Source: an uncultured Winogradskyella sp.
GTDB lineage: Bacteria > Bacteroidota > Bacteroidia > Flavobacteriales > Flavobacteriaceae
Length of the DNA stretch: 52,681 nucleotides
Assembly (NCBI RefSeq): GCF_937958655.1
Contig: NZ_CALGNH010000008.1
Location: 1 to 52,681 of the forward strand
Direction: 5' to 3'
Shown here in pieces: positions 17,513 through 25,569 of this stretch. Within the stretch, counting starts at the first letter, position 1. Every line of letters starts with the position of its first letter. The position numbers and the translations under genes were made by a program. The notes under the pieces were generated by a model. It was not told the origin of the DNA. It did no database searches and saw only the letters and a program-made list of their open reading frames with translations.

Positions 17513-19861
17513 CTAAAAATCTATATCCACTTCTTCGTTCTCTTCCACTTCAACATCCTCACCTAAATCTCCCTCATCATGGACTGAACAGTCTATGTTA
17601 ATGGTTAATGCTGAAGGTTTTTCAAAATCACCTGTTGACACGTTTAACGTTTTATCTGCATAGCAGGCTTTCATATACAAACCCCAAATTGGCAATGCCA
17701 TGGAAGCACCTTGCCCATAGGTAATGGTTTTAAAATGTGCTGCTCTATCTTCTGCACCAACCCAAACTCCAGTTACTAAATTTGGTACCATACCCATAAA
17801 CCAGCCATCACTTTGATTTTGTGTTGTACCTGTTTTACCAGCAATAGGGTTTGTTAGTTCGTAAGGGTAACCTGTAATAATCTCTCTGTATTCCGCCCTC
17901 CATTTATCAAACCCTTTATGTCTTAATCTTCTTCCAGAACCTGCATTGGTTACTCCTTCCATAAGATTAACTGTGACGTAAGCCACTTCTTCACTTAAGA
18001 CATCTTTACTTTCTGGCGCAACTTGATATAGCACTGTTCCATTTTTATCTTCAATTCGTGTCACCATAACCGGTTTGTTGTAAACACCCTTATTAGCAAA
18101 TGTAGAATAAGCAGCTACCATTTCGTAAACACTAATATCTGGTGTTCCTAAAGCAATGGCTGGTACTGGAATGATCTCTTGTTCTACACCTAATTTTTTA
18201 GCCATCTCTACTACGGGTTGAGGTCCAATCTCATTCATTAAACGCGCAGTAATGGTATTTGTAGAACTAGCCAAGGCATCTTTTAATGTTTGCTTGCCAG
18301 AATAATTGCCATCAGAATTTTTAACAGTCCAAGGTTCTGGATTTCCATATTTATTAGCTTCTATAGTAATTGGTGTTCTTGGAAATGAATCGCAGGGCGA
18401 CAATTGTAATTGATCAATAGCTGTAGCATAAACAAAGGGTTTAAACGTAGAACCTACTTGTCGCTTGCCTTGCTTTACCATATCGTATTGAAAGTGCTTA
18501 TAATTCATACCGCCAACCCATGCTTTAACATGCCCTGTTATGGGGTCCATAGACATCATACCAGGTTTTAAAAAAGACTTGTAGTAACGCATAGAATCAA
18601 TCGGCTTCATAACGGTATCCACTTCACCAGCTTTACCATCAATCCATTTAAAAACCGTCATCTCAACTGGTTTTTGAAATGATGCTTCAATTTCTTTATC
18701 TGATTTTCCTTGATTTTTTAAAATTCTCCAACGCTCACCTCTTCGCATAGCATCTTTCATTAACTTGTTAATTTCAGACTGATCGAGTTCTAAGAATGGT
18801 GCCGTTTTATTTCTATCTGGAGTGTTTTGATGATCAAATTCTGCTTGCAATCTAGGCATGTGTTGCGCCACAGCTTGCTCAGCATATTTTTGCATGCGTG
18901 AATCTATGGTTACAAATACTTTTAATCCATCACTTGTAATGTCGTACTTACTACCATCTGGTTTTCGGTTGCCTTCTTCCTTAACCCATTCTTTCATAAA
19001 ACTTCTTAGGTATTCTCTAAAATAGGTCGCTGTACCTTGGTTATGTGTTTCTGGAGTGTAATTTAAATCAAGATCTGTAGCTTGTAAAGAATCCTTAACA
19101 GCTTCATTAATGTACTCATACTTATGCATTTGTGAGAGCACAACATTTCTTCTGTTTTTTACACCAACAGGATTTCTTCTTGGGTTATAAAATGAAGAAT
19201 TCACAAACATACCAACAAGCATAGCTGACTCTTTAGTGTTTAAATCTTTTGGCTCCTTTCCAAAATAAATTCTCGCAGCAGATCGGATACCATCGCCATT
19301 ATTTCCAAAGTCATAGATATTGAAGTACTGTGTAATAATCTCTTCTTTGGTATATTGACGTTCTAAACGAATTGCAATTATCCATTCTCTCACTTTTTGA
19401 ATTGCACGTTGAAATTTATTTCTAGATACCTTAACAGTGAACAGTTGCTTTGCTAATTGCTGAGAAATGGTACTTGCTCCACCGCCTCTACCTGTGAGTG
19501 CTCTTAAGGTACCTCTTGCATCAATACCTGAGTGATCATAAAATCTGATATCTTCAGTTGCAATTAAAGCATCAACTAGATTTTTAGATAAGTCCTCATA
19601 AGCAACAGGAGTTCTATTGTCATTGTAATAGAATTTTCCTAAAGTTTTTCCATCTGAAGAGATAATTTCTGTGGCTAAATTAGTTTCAGGATTTTCTAAC
19701 TTAGTATGATCTGGCATTTCACCTAAAAAGCCCCAAGACGCAAATAAAAACAATAATACTACAGAAAGAATACCTCCTGCAAATACCATCCAAAACCATC
19801 TGATATATTTTGAAAAGTCTAAACTGTCTGACGTTTTTTTTGCCGTTTTCTTTTTTGCCAT
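17513..19861 (-). CDS. mrcA: Penicillin-binding protein 1A (bifunctional glycosyltransferase/transpeptidase)
   Basis: Class A PBP of 782 residues. A lysine-rich cytoplasmic tail is followed by one membrane helix at about residues 22-46. The GT51 glycosyltransferase domain follows, with ATEDIRFYDHSGID (catalytic Glu103) and GGASTISQQLAKQLF. The C-terminal transpeptidase has STFK (Ser471-Lys474), STN (Ser533-Asn535) and KTGT (676-679), so all catalytic residues are present. The acidic C-terminal tail (EDVEVEENEEVDIDF) is notable. It polymerises and cross-links peptidoglycan in the periplasm. It starts 6 bp after the gldH stop and is likely co-transcribed with ricT-gldH. Confidence 0.95.
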   Translation of the reverse strand: MAKKKTAKKTSDSLDFSKYIRWFWMVFAGGILSVVLLFLFASWGFLGEMPDHTKLENPETNLATEIISSDGKTLGKFYYNDNRTPVAYEDLSKNLVDALIATEDIRFYDHSGIDARGTLRALTGRGGGASTISQQLAKQLFTVKVSRNKFQRAIQKVREWIIAIRLERQYTKEEIITQYFNIYDFGNNGDGIRSAARIYFGKEPKDLNTKESAMLVGMFVNSSFYNPRRNPVGVKNRRNVVLSQMHKYEYINEAVKDSLQATDLDLNYTPETHNQGTATYFREYLRSFMKEWVKEEGNRKPDGSKYDITSDGLKVFVTIDSRMQKYAEQAVAQHMPRLQAEFDHQNTPDRNKTAPFLELDQSEINKLMKDAMRRGERWRILKNQGKSDKEIEASFQKPVEMTVFKWIDGKAGEVDTVMKPIDSMRYYKSFLKPGMMSMDPITGHVKAWVGGMNYKHFQYDMVKQGKRQVGSTFKPFVYATAIDQLQLSPCDSFPRTPITIEANKYGNPEPWTVKNSDGNYSGKQTLKDALASSTNTITARLMNEIGPQPVVEMAKKLGVEQEIIPVPAIALGTPDISVYEMVAAYSTFANKGVYNKPVMVTRIEDKNGTVLYQVAPESKDVLSEEVAYVTVNLMEGVTNAGSGRRLRHKGFDKWRAEYREIITGYPYELTNPIAGKTGTTQNQSDGWFMGMVPNLVTGVWVGAEDRAAHFKTITYGQGASMALPIWGLYMKACYADKTLNVSTGDFEKPSALTINIDCSVHDEGDLGEDVEVEENEEVDIDF

Positions 19862-19867
19862 TGTTTT

Positions 19868-20371
19868 TTACTTTTGAGCTTGTTCTACCCTAAAACCAAT
19901 TTCGGTAATACCTTCTAAATTTTCAACTCCATATACATCTCCATTTTTTCGCATGGCATGTTGTATATCTACTTTATAGTCTCCTTCTTCACTAAATTTA
20001 AATGCCGATTTATAACCTCTATACCACAATTTATTCTCTTTAATATCGGTAAATCCAGAGCCTAAGAGTTCTCCATTTGGCTCAGCCATTTTATATTCTA
20101 AGGTATCTTTTATTGCTTTACCATTTGGGTAATTTAGCTCTACAATTAAAAATAAATTACTGTATTTATAGGCGTTTGTATTTCTTAAGTTTATATAAAG
20201 ATTATAATTGTCTGTAGTATCTGGAGCCATAAAATTAAAACTTGCTACAGAATCTTTGTGCCATTTATTAGGAACGGGTTTGTACTGATCATAAACGGCT
20301 TTAGAATCGCAACTCGTCATCAACATGAAACTAAAAAATGCGAATGGTAACCAACTAATTCTTTTTTGCAT
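19868..20371 (-). CDS. gldH: Gliding motility lipoprotein GldH
   Basis: The start is placed at the ATG of MQKRISW (20371), which gives a lipoprotein signal ending LMTSC; the frame extends further upstream but that part is only the overlapping end of ricT. The product is 167 residues. It has the GldH features: DQYKPVPNKWHKDSV near the N-terminus, YNLYINLRNTNAYKYSNLFLIV, and the ending ITEIGFRVEQ. GldH is a lipoprotein required for gliding in Flavobacterium and associated with T9SS function. It overlaps the end of ricT by 17 bp, and PBP1A follows 6 bp after, so the order ricT-gldH-pbp1A is a tight operon. Confidence 0.9.
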   Translation of the reverse strand: MQKRISWLPFAFFSFMLMTSCDSKAVYDQYKPVPNKWHKDSVASFNFMAPDTTDNYNLYINLRNTNAYKYSNLFLIVELNYPNGKAIKDTLEYKMAEPNGELLGSGFTDIKENKLWYRGYKSAFKFSEEGDYKVDIQHAMRKNGDVYGVENLEGITEIGFRVEQAQK

Positions 20372-21539
20372 TTTGCTTTTGATTGCGGTTTCTGTTCCTG
20401 TTATTTTTACGGTTCCTATTATTTTTACGTTTCTTTTTGGGTTTTGGATTATCAAAACGCGTTAAACTATCTTGCCCTACAACATTTTCAAACTCGGTTT
20501 TGGCATCTTGTATATGCTCAGCAGCATATTCTTCTAAGCTAACTACTTTTTCTTTTTTCTTGTTTTTACTTATAATTTCGTTGGCTTGGTCTGTAGTTAT
20601 AACATGCCAATTCATCCATTCCCCTTCATAAGCATACCATAGTAAGCCTTTAAAAATATCGGTTTTTTGGCAAACTGCGGTCCCTTTTTCTGTGTAGAGC
20701 TTAGTGTCATTTTTAGGGAATGCTTTTAAGGCATCTAAATAGGCATCTAACTCATAGTTTAAGCAACATTTTAACTTGCCGCACTGACCAGCAAGTTTTA
20801 ATGGATTTAAGGATAATTGTTGGTACCTGGCAGCGGAAGTGCTTACAGATCTAAAATCTGTTAACCATGTAGAACAGCATAATTCTCTACCGCAAGATCC
20901 AATACCTCCTAATCTGGCGGCTTCTTGTCTAAAGCCTACTTGGCGCATTTCTATGCGAGTTCTAAACTCTCTAGCAAATACTTTAATGAGTTCTCTAAAG
21001 TCCACACGCTCCTCTGCTGTATAATAAAATGTTGCTTTGGTGCCATCACCTTGATATTCAATATCAGAGATTTTCATTTTAAGGTTAAGATCAATTGCAA
21101 ATTGACGTGCTTTAACCTTCATTGGCTCTTCCTTGTCTCTAGATTTTGACCAAATATCAATATCTTTTTGTGATGCTTTTCGGTATATTTTTAAGACTTT
21201 TTCTGAGTCTTCAATATCTACTTTTTTGCGCTTCATCTGTACCTTAACTAATTCTCCTGTTAAGGTAACCATGCCAATATCGTGGCCAGATTTTGCTTGT
21301 GTAGCAACAATATCGCCAATGCTTAATGTAAGGTTTTCTGTGTTTTTGTAATATTGTTTTCTTCCATTTTTATATCTCACCTCAACTCCTATAAAAGGAT
21401 CTTGTCCATTGGGAAGTGACATGTTTGCCAACCAATCAAAAACAGTGAGTTTATTGCAGCTATCTGTACCGCAAGTCCCATTATTTTTACATCCTTTTGG
21501 TTGGCCGTCTTTACCAGTTGAGCAACTGTTACAAGCCAT
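20355..21539 (-). CDS. ricT: PSP1-domain protein RicT/YaaT homologue
   Basis: 394 residues. The N-terminus is cysteine-rich (MACNSCSTGKDG...CKNNGTCGTDSC), and the PSP1 domain is followed by the conserved cysteine set in GGIGSCGRELCCSTWL and GQCGKLKCCLNYE. In Bacillus, RicT is part of the RicAFT complex that carries Fe-S clusters and aids RNase Y-dependent mRNA processing; its role in Bacteroidota is not settled. The C-terminus is a strongly basic Lys/Arg/Asn tail, suggesting RNA contact (inference). It is the first gene of the ricT-gldH-pbp1A run, and an inverted repeat lies 17 bp upstream of the start. Confidence 0.88.
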   Translation of the reverse strand: MACNSCSTGKDGQPKGCKNNGTCGTDSCNKLTVFDWLANMSLPNGQDPFIGVEVRYKNGRKQYYKNTENLTLSIGDIVATQAKSGHDIGMVTLTGELVKVQMKRKKVDIEDSEKVLKIYRKASQKDIDIWSKSRDKEEPMKVKARQFAIDLNLKMKISDIEYQGDGTKATFYYTAEERVDFRELIKVFAREFRTRIEMRQVGFRQEAARLGGIGSCGRELCCSTWLTDFRSVSTSAARYQQLSLNPLKLAGQCGKLKCCLNYELDAYLDALKAFPKNDTKLYTEKGTAVCQKTDIFKGLLWYAYEGEWMNWHVITTDQANEIISKNKKKEKVVSLEEYAAEHIQDAKTEFENVVGQDSLTRFDNPKPKKKRKNNRNRKNNRNRNRNQKQNAKKN

Positions 21540-21555
21540 AATGTTTTATATATTA

Positions 21556-21579
21556 ATTTAGGTTGTTACTGACCTAAAT
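21556..21579. promoter_or_regulatory. Inverted repeat before ricT
   Basis: ATTTAGGT-N8-ACCTAAAT, perfect 8-bp arms, 17 bp upstream of the ricT start. It could be an operator or a 5' UTR hairpin. The rest of the 21540-21783 gap shows only AT-rich sequence and the hairpin at 21758. Confidence 0.4.
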
Positions 21580-21757
21580 GTAAGGATTCATACTAATTAT
21601 TGAGTAAAGATAAGATTATTTCTTTAGTTAAATAAAGTACTGATTTACAAACAAATAGTAAAATCAACCTATCAAAACTAACAGATGGCATGTGTTTTTT
21701 AAGATTATTTGACAAATACAATCATAAGAACACTGTTAAAGTCATAAAGCGATAAGT

Positions 21758-21786
21758 AAAGCTCTTAAAAAAGAGCTACTTTTTTA
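21758..21786. terminator. Hairpin downstream of trhO
   Basis: AAGCTCTT, loop AAAA, AAGAGCTA with T6 on the plus-strand side; on the minus strand (trhO direction) the T-tract is weaker. Probably the end of the trhO transcript. Confidence 0.55.
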
Positions 21787-22854
21787 TTTTGTAGTATCTA
21801 AACTTTCAAAAATATTTCTCAAGTCTTTCTTATATGGCAGATGGTCTGCACGTCCTTTTTTAAATATATCGTTACTATTACCCTGTCCCTTTCTTAAGGC
21901 TTTTTGTTCTTCATAAGGTAATTTTATAATGTCTTGACAATTTGAAGAACAGCAATTATCCATCTTTTCTTTACATTGTTCACATTGAATAAACAGTAAA
22001 TGACAAGCCTCGTTGGCGCAATTGGTATGCATATCTGCAGGTTTACCACACTGGTGACAATTTGCAATAACATCATCACTTATACGCTCTGATCGTCTTT
22101 GATCGAACACAAAATTCTTACCAATAAACTTATTTTCTAGTCCTTCTGCATCAACTTGCCGAGTGTAATTTATAATTCCACCTTCGAGTTGAAATACATT
22201 TTTAAACCCTTTGTGTTTGTAATATGCGCTTGCTTTTTCACACCGTATGCCACCAGTGCAATACATTACAAGTTTTTTATCCTCTTTATGTGCTCTTAAA
22301 TCTTCTTCTATTAAATCTAAAGATTCTCTAAAGGTGTCTACATCTGGAGTTATGGCATTTTTAAAGTGACCTATTTCACTTTCGTAATGATTACGCATAT
22401 CTACTAAAACCGTAGCAGGATCTTCAATAAGTGCGTTAAATTGTTCTGCATTAACATGAACCCCTTTATTTGTAACATCGAAACTGTTATCATTAAGCCC
22501 ATCTGCCACAATTTTTTTACGCACTTTTACTTTAAGTTTTAAGAAGGCATAATTATCGTGCTCAATGGCAACATTCAATCTAACATTTTCTAAAAACGTT
22601 ATGGTGTCTAAGTGGTTTTTAAACTTATTAAAATTTTCTGCTGGCACGGAGAGTTGGGCATTTATACCTTCTTTAGCAATGTAAATTCTACCCAAAACAC
22701 TGAGATCATCCCAGGCCAAATACATGTGGTTTCTAAAAATTTCGGTATTACCAATATTGGCGTACTTATAGAAAGAGATCGTTAAACGTTCTTTACCTGC
22801 CTGTTTAATAAGATCTACTCTTTCCTTAGCACTTAAGTTATTGTACAGTTGCAT
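21784..22854 (-). CDS. trhO: tRNA uridine(34) 5-hydroxylase, rhodanese family
   Basis: 356 residues matching TrhO (YceA) architecture. There is an N-terminal acylphosphatase-like domain (RIYIAKEGINAQLSVP). The rhodanese domain has active-site loop C-T-G-G-I-R-C (Cys199, Cys205) in LVMYCTGGIRCEKAS. A C-terminal cysteine-rich zinc-like segment has the pattern CxxC...C...C and CxxC...CC. The family makes 5-hydroxyuridine at tRNA position 34 using prephenate-independent oxygen chemistry. It is monocistronic, with a good TAnnTTTG promoter upstream. Confidence 0.92.
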   Translation of the reverse strand: MQLYNNLSAKERVDLIKQAGKERLTISFYKYANIGNTEIFRNHMYLAWDDLSVLGRIYIAKEGINAQLSVPAENFNKFKNHLDTITFLENVRLNVAIEHDNYAFLKLKVKVRKKIVADGLNDNSFDVTNKGVHVNAEQFNALIEDPATVLVDMRNHYESEIGHFKNAITPDVDTFRESLDLIEEDLRAHKEDKKLVMYCTGGIRCEKASAYYKHKGFKNVFQLEGGIINYTRQVDAEGLENKFIGKNFVFDQRRSERISDDVIANCHQCGKPADMHTNCANEACHLLFIQCEQCKEKMDNCCSSNCQDIIKLPYEEQKALRKGQGNSNDIFKKGRADHLPYKKDLRNIFESLDTTK

Positions 22855-22887
22855 GCTATACTAATTTTAAGGTTAAAGACTATTCTG

Positions 22888-22920
22888 CAAAGTTATTATT
22901 TTTAGCAAATTAGCATCAAA
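22888..22920 (-). promoter_or_regulatory. trhO promoter
   Basis: The minus strand reads TTTG, 21 bp, TAACTTTG, matching the Bacteroidota primary sigma consensus. The -33 TTTG overlaps the T-tract of the terminator just upstream, so the two transcripts are packed end to start. Confidence 0.55.
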
Positions 22921-22952
22921 AAAGCACCTTGAAAATATCAAAGTGCTTTTTC
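22916..22952 (-). terminator. Strong terminator between trhO and recA
   Basis: The minus strand reads AAAAAGCACTTTGA, loop, TTCAAGGTGCTTTTTT. It lies between divergent genes, so it cannot terminate either of them; it implies a separate minus-strand transcript. Confidence 0.8.
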
Positions 22953-23112
22953 AACAACTACTAACTTAAAACTTACTAAAAAAAGAAATCTAATCAACAC
23001 CTTGGCGATTAATAATTAACCACCAAAATGCTTCATAATTTAAAATCGCTTAAGCTAAAATTGTTAGATTTTAACTTTCTAGATTTTCATAGCAATTTTT
23101 TCCTTTTTCATT
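22916..23112 (-). ncRNA. Candidate ECF-controlled small RNA (~195 nt)
   Basis: Bounded by an ECF-type promoter (23144-23116) and an intrinsic terminator (22952-22916) on the same strand. The only frames inside are trivial: a 10-codon ORF starting at 23111 (MKKEKIAMKI) and a 6-codon one (MKHFGG). The transcript would start on or next to the first ATG. It could be a regulatory RNA or a leaderless micro-peptide message. No known RNA family recognised. Confidence 0.45.
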
Positions 23113-23115
23113 TAG

Positions 23116-23144
23116 TAGATACAAAATATGTAAAAGGGTTGCGT
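23116..23144 (-). promoter_or_regulatory. ECF-type promoter, sRNA copy
   Basis: The minus strand reads ACGCAACCCTTTTA, 10 bp, ATCTA. The boxes and the spacing match the promoter of the ECF operon at 24535-24563. The AAC-containing -35 and the approximately 17-bp spacing are typical of ECF sigma promoters. Confidence 0.6.
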
Positions 23145-23440
23145 TAAAACTTTAAAAAAAAGAAAAAATACTGGTTACATAATGCCTTTGTACTAAAGTA
23201 TGGCCAATAGAACAACTACTTTTATCTTCTTAAGACCCTCATTATCAATTAATTTACAACTCAATTAATACTTATGTACAACCTTAGTTTATATCAATAG
23301 ACTTGTGCTTTAAAAAATATCATTGTGTCAATTTTTAATTAGACGTCATAATTCTTACAAGTTTCTTTTAGCTATTTAAACTTAAGACAAAAAAAGACAA
23401 AATGCTGGTCGTATTATCTTTAAAAAAGTAAAATAAATGG

Positions 23441-23448
23441 TATTTTTG
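23441..23448 (+). promoter_or_regulatory. recA -7 box
   Basis: TATTTTTG fits TAnnTTTG, 31 bp before the recA ATG; the -33 region is AT-rich without a clear TTTG. No LexA-like palindrome was recognised. Confidence 0.45.
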
Positions 23449-23479
23449 AGGATACTATAAATACTAAAATTTAGAATAA

Positions 23480-24481
23480 ATGAGTGGTGAAAAAGAAGCA
23501 AAATTAAAAGCACTTAAACTTACATTAGATAAGTTAGATAAGGCCTACGGAAAAGGAACGGTAATGAAAATGAGCGACCAAGCTATTGTAGATGTTGATG
23601 CTATTTCTTCTGGTTCGTTAGGCCTAGATATTGCCTTGGGTGTAGGCGGTTATCCTAGAGGTAGGGTTATTGAGATTTATGGTCCGGAATCTTCTGGTAA
23701 AACAACACTTACACTTCATGCTATTGCAGAAGCACAAAAAGCTGGTGGTATTGCCGCATTTATTGATGCTGAACATGCTTTTGATCGTTTTTATGCCGAG
23801 AAACTGGGCGTTGATTTAGAGAACTTAATTATTTCTCAACCCGATAATGGAGAACAAGCCTTAGAGATTGCTGACAATTTAGTACGATCTGGAGCTATTG
23901 ACATTATTGTTATAGATTCTGTTGCTGCATTAACACCAAAAAGTGAAATTGAAGGCGAGATGGGTGATTCTAAAATGGGACTTCATGCACGTTTAATGTC
24001 TCAAGCACTTAGAAAATTAACAGCATCTATAAGTAAAACCAACTGCACCATGGTATTTATTAATCAGTTGCGTGAAAAAATTGGTGTTATGTTTGGTAAT
24101 CCAGAAACAACAACAGGTGGTAACGCCCTAAAATTTTATGCTTCTGTTAGATTAGATATAAGACGTTCTACACAAATTAAAGATAGCAACAGCAATGTTA
24201 TGGGTAATAAAACCCGAGTTAAAGTTGTAAAAAACAAAGTAGCACCGCCTTTTAGAACCGCAGAGTTTGACATTATGTACGGTGAGGGTGTGTCTAAAGT
24301 AGGAGAAGTTTTAGATTTAGCTGTAGAACATGATATTGTTAAGAAGTGTGGCTCTTGGTTTAGTTACCAAGACACCAAATTAGGACAAGGTAGAGATGCC
24401 GTAAAATCCTTAATAAAAGATAATCCGGATTTAATGGATGAGTTAGAAGAAAAGGTTAGAGCCATTATAAATGAAAATTAA
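23480..24481 (+). CDS. recA: Recombinase RecA
   Basis: 333 residues, the normal length. Walker A is GPESSGKTT (residues 68-76), followed by the [15 protein letters not shown] region, loop L1 ([18 protein letters not shown]), [22 protein letters not shown], and the C-terminal LVEKV-like stretch. It forms filaments on single-stranded DNA, catalyses strand exchange and stimulates SOS-type cleavage. It is monocistronic between a 625-bp upstream gap and a strong terminator. Confidence 0.98.
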   Translation: MSGEKEAKLKALKLTLDKLDKAYGKGTVMKMSDQAIVDVDAISSGSLGLDIALGVGGYPRGRVIEIYGPESSGKTTLTLHAIAEAQKAGGIAAFIDAEHAFDRFYAEKLGVDLENLIISQPDNGEQALEIADNLVRSGAIDIIVIDSVAALTPKSEIEGEMGDSKMGLHARLMSQALRKLTASISKTNCTMVFINQLREKIGVMFGNPETTTGGNALKFYASVRLDIRRSTQIKDSNSNVMGNKTRVKVVKNKVAPPFRTAEFDIMYGEGVSKVGEVLDLAVEHDIVKKCGSWFSYQDTKLGQGRDAVKSLIKDNPDLMDELEEKVRAIINEN

Positions 24482-24498
24482 AATTTGAACGCATTATA

Positions 24499-24530
24499 AA
24501 AAATCCTGATAATTCAGGATTTTTTTATTT
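24499..24530 (+). terminator. recA terminator
   Basis: AAAAAATCCTGA, TAAT loop, TCAGGATTTTTTTATTTT, 18 bp after the recA stop. The ECF promoter begins 5 bp beyond it. Confidence 0.85.
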
Positions 24531-24534
24531 TTTG

Positions 24535-24563
24535 ACGCAACCCTTTTATAGTTTTTGCATCTA
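24535..24563 (+). promoter_or_regulatory. ECF-type promoter of the sigma factor operon
   Basis: ACGCAACCCTTTTA, 10 bp, ATCTA, ending 24 bp before the ATG of the lipoprotein gene. It matches the minus-strand site at 23116-23144. Because it precedes the operon that encodes an ECF sigma factor, autoregulation is the natural reading. Confidence 0.65.
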
Positions 24564-24587
24564 TGTGATAATTGAAGAGATAATGTA

Positions 24588-25001
24588 ATGAAACGAATTT
24601 TATTTTTTGCACTAATAATCACTGGTTTTTCTACATCTTGTAGTATTGAAGATGACAGTTCGGTAAATTTTTTTAATGAATTTATGGCCATAGAAAGTGT
24701 TGATGTGCCAGATGAATTTATCTTGGGAGAAGTTCATCAAATTGCTTTAACCTACAGCATACCTAATGATTGTTATACATTTAATAGTATTTTATTTGAT
24801 GTTAATGGTGTAGAAAGAACAGTTGCTGTTGTAAACACTGTATACACAAATATAGATTGTAATGAAGTTACCGAGCCTGTAACTGTAAGTTTTGATTTTG
24901 AAGTGGCTTCTTCCGACACGCATGTTTTTAAATTTTATCAAGGAACCGATAGCCAAGGGCAAGACCAATATTTATTTGTAGAAGTACCAGTAGTAGAATA
25001 A
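24588..25001 (+). CDS. Small lipoprotein, first gene of ECF operon
   Basis: 137 residues. The lipoprotein signal ends FSTSCS, followed by an acidic SIEDDSS linker, so it should be membrane-anchored and periplasmic or outer-membrane facing. The rest is beta-rich (SFDFEVASSDTHVFKFYQG). Family not recognised, but genes of this type commonly sit directly before ECF sigma factors in flavobacteria and could be the envelope component sensed by the system (inference). The next gene starts 22 bp downstream. Confidence 0.75.
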   Translation: MKRILFFALIITGFSTSCSIEDDSSVNFFNEFMAIESVDVPDEFILGEVHQIALTYSIPNDCYTFNSILFDVNGVERTVAVVNTVYTNIDCNEVTEPVTVSFDFEVASSDTHVFKFYQGTDSQGQDQYLFVEVPVVE

Positions 25002-25023
25002 TTAATTATAAACCAATTCTAAT

Positions 25024-25569
25024 GTGAGTTTAGATCAACTCATAAAAAACTGTATTAAACAAGATGCTAAAGCACAAAGCCAACTTTATAAACAATACGC
25101 AAGTAAATTGTTTTCGCTTTGTCTTAAGTATTCAAAAAATTATGCAGAAGCAGAAGACAATTTGCATGATGCATTTATAACTGTATTTAGTAAAATAAAT
25201 CAGTACAATAATAAAGGTTCTTTTGAAGGTTGGCTGAAACGAATTGCTATAAACACAGCACTTCAGCGCTACAGAAATAACGTTGGTGTCTATGATATTG
25301 TTAATGAAGAAAACATTAAAGATGTCTCTGTAGATTTAGAAGATGATGAATTGAGTATAGATTTTTTATTAAAAATTATACAAGAATTACCAGACCGATA
25401 TAGACTGGTATTTAACCTATATGTGCTAGACGGCTATTCGCATGTTGAAATAAGTGAGTTAATTAATATTTCAACAGGCACATCTAAATCAAATTTAGCG
25501 AGAGCCAGAATGATATTAAAAGATAAAATAGAGGTTTATAAAGCGAGTTTAAAATCGCAGTCTTTATAA
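25024..25569 (+). CDS. ECF RNA polymerase sigma factor
   Basis: 181 residues starting at GTG 25024; the overlapping ATG at 25022 runs straight into TGA, so GTG is the only start that fits. Region 2 contains YAEAEDNLHDAFITVFSKI and FEGWLKRIAINTALQRYR. Region 4 has LPDRYRLVFNLYVLDGYSHVEISELINISTGTSKSNLARAR. It directs RNA polymerase to a small set of envelope-stress or surface genes. The likely target promoters are at 24535 and 23144. Its stop overlaps the next gene's start (TAATG). Confidence 0.93.
   Translation: MSLDQLIKNCIKQDAKAQSQLYKQYASKLFSLCLKYSKNYAEAEDNLHDAFITVFSKINQYNNKGSFEGWLKRIAINTALQRYRNNVGVYDIVNEENIKDVSVDLEDDELSIDFLLKIIQELPDRYRLVFNLYVLDGYSHVEISELINISTGTSKSNLARARMILKDKIEVYKASLKSQSL

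Larger units (their letters stand above)
22855..23479. other. 625-bp intergenic region trhO-recA
   Basis: No protein gene seen. It holds, from left: the trhO promoter (22888-22920), a strong terminator hairpin (22916-22952), a candidate small RNA read on the minus strand (22916-23112), its ECF-like promoter (23116-23144), about 290 bp of AT-rich sequence with nothing recognised, and the recA promoter box (23441). Confidence 0.6.

Noticed and set aside
22855..23479. LexA/SOS box before recA
   Set aside because: No convincing palindromic operator could be found near the -7 box at 23441.
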